Both the position numbers and the translations under genes were made by a program. From an uncultured Collinsella sp. (GTDB lineage Bacteria; Actinomycetota; Coriobacteriia; Coriobacteriales; Coriobacteriaceae), in NCBI GenBank assembly GCA_900544235.1, contig UQUL01000034.1:1-21104 (forward strand): a stretch of 21,104 bases of DNA. The letters are read 5' to 3'. This document shows positions 20,908-21,104 of the stretch, piece after piece (the stretch's first letter is position 1; each line of letters starts with the position of its first letter). Below the pieces are notes generated by a model. That model saw only the letters and a list, made by a program, of their open reading frames with translations. It did no database searches and was not told the DNA's origin.

Positions 20908-21043
20908 GGGCGACAATTTGTCATTCAAAAGGCAGGGCATGACCAGAAGGTCTATGCCTTGCCTTTTTCATGCCTAGTCGTTGGGGACGTTCTTGTTTGA
21001 CTAGTCGTTTAAGAACGTCCATTACAGTCGAAATTGTCAGCCC
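20908..21043 (+). other. Nested-hairpin element, copy C, with possible three-way junction
   Basis: The core hairpin at 20927-20967 is an 18-bp stem with one bulged T (AAAAGGCAGGGCATGACC-AGAA-GGTC-T-ATGCC ...), ending in TTTTT, so it may also terminate epimerase transcripts. Its inner part matches copies A and B. A second hairpin pairs 20985-20994 with 21011-21020 (GGACGTTCTT). GGGCGACAATTT (20908-20919) can pair with 21031-21043 with a single bulged A, enclosing both. CTAGTCGTT is repeated directly at 20974 and 21001. From 21044 to the window end only short GC-rich hairpins are seen and no gene start. Confidence 0.6.
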
Positions 21044-21104
21044 GGGACCGTCTCGGGCTACGATTGAGGCGCGCCCAGAACGGGCCGCCGACCGGGCGCC
21101 CGCG

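Noticed and set aside
21044..21104. tRNA or leader of a gene beyond the window end
   Set aside because: GC-rich short hairpins are present, but no cloverleaf, T-loop motif or start codon with ribosome site could be made out before the sequence ends.

Overview
The window reads as a high-GC, gene-dense stretch of chromosome from a Coriobacteriia gut commensal, most likely Collinsella or a close relative. This rests on GC-rich coding, strong Shine-Dalgarno sites, the gene content and dispersed intergenic palindromes; it is a recognition call, not a database result. The first 48 bases are not genomic: they are the end of an Illumina P5/Nextera adapter with an 8-base index, so the first gene is cut by library sequence.

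Layout. 49-386 is the C-terminal part of a transaldolase-family gene (+). It is followed by about 380 bp holding a palindromic insertion flanked by a copy of the gene's own 3' end, an inverted-repeat element and an intrinsic terminator. 771-2918 is tex (-). 3167-6480 is a three-gene minus-strand cluster (SDR oxidoreductase, OFA-like MFS transporter, Gfo/Idh/MocA oxidoreductase) with a divergent LysR regulator (6714-7592), probably an inducible catabolic module of unknown substrate. 7636-8727 is a membrane diguanylate cyclase (-). 8728-9258 has no gene but holds an array of alternating 15-bp palindrome units, a terminator and a nested-hairpin element. 9259-13484 is a marR-ABC-ABC operon (-) for a heterodimeric exporter with one degenerate ATP site, its genes joined by 8-base overlaps. 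13485-14176 has no gene but carries the operon's promoter and operator, a second nested-hairpin element and a 156-bp inverted-repeat element. 14177-15323 is a pyridoxamine kinase coupled to a small cysteine-rich protein (+). 15508-16869 is an AAA_14/DUF4143 ATPase (+) behind an AT-rich leader with 33-nt-period direct repeats. 17018-18751 is a DHA1-like MFS transporter followed by a low-molecular-weight phosphatase (-). 19013-19882 is an unknown acidic single-pass membrane protein (+), and 19962-20855 a LacX-like aldose 1-epimerase (+). The last 249 bp hold hairpins, including a third nested-hairpin copy.

The most unusual content lies between the genes: (i) a nested-hairpin family, three copies, with a shared core, conserved internal-loop sequence and compensatory stem changes; (ii) four copies of a palindrome based on TGTGACAAAGGGAC; (iii) six alternating palindrome units at 8918-9087; (iv) two unrelated long inverted-repeat elements (544-760, 13841-13996); (v) two further long hairpins next to copies of (ii). 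These could be mobile REP/MITE-like repeats, structured RNAs, or both. No CRISPR array, tRNA, rRNA, transposase or phage gene was seen.
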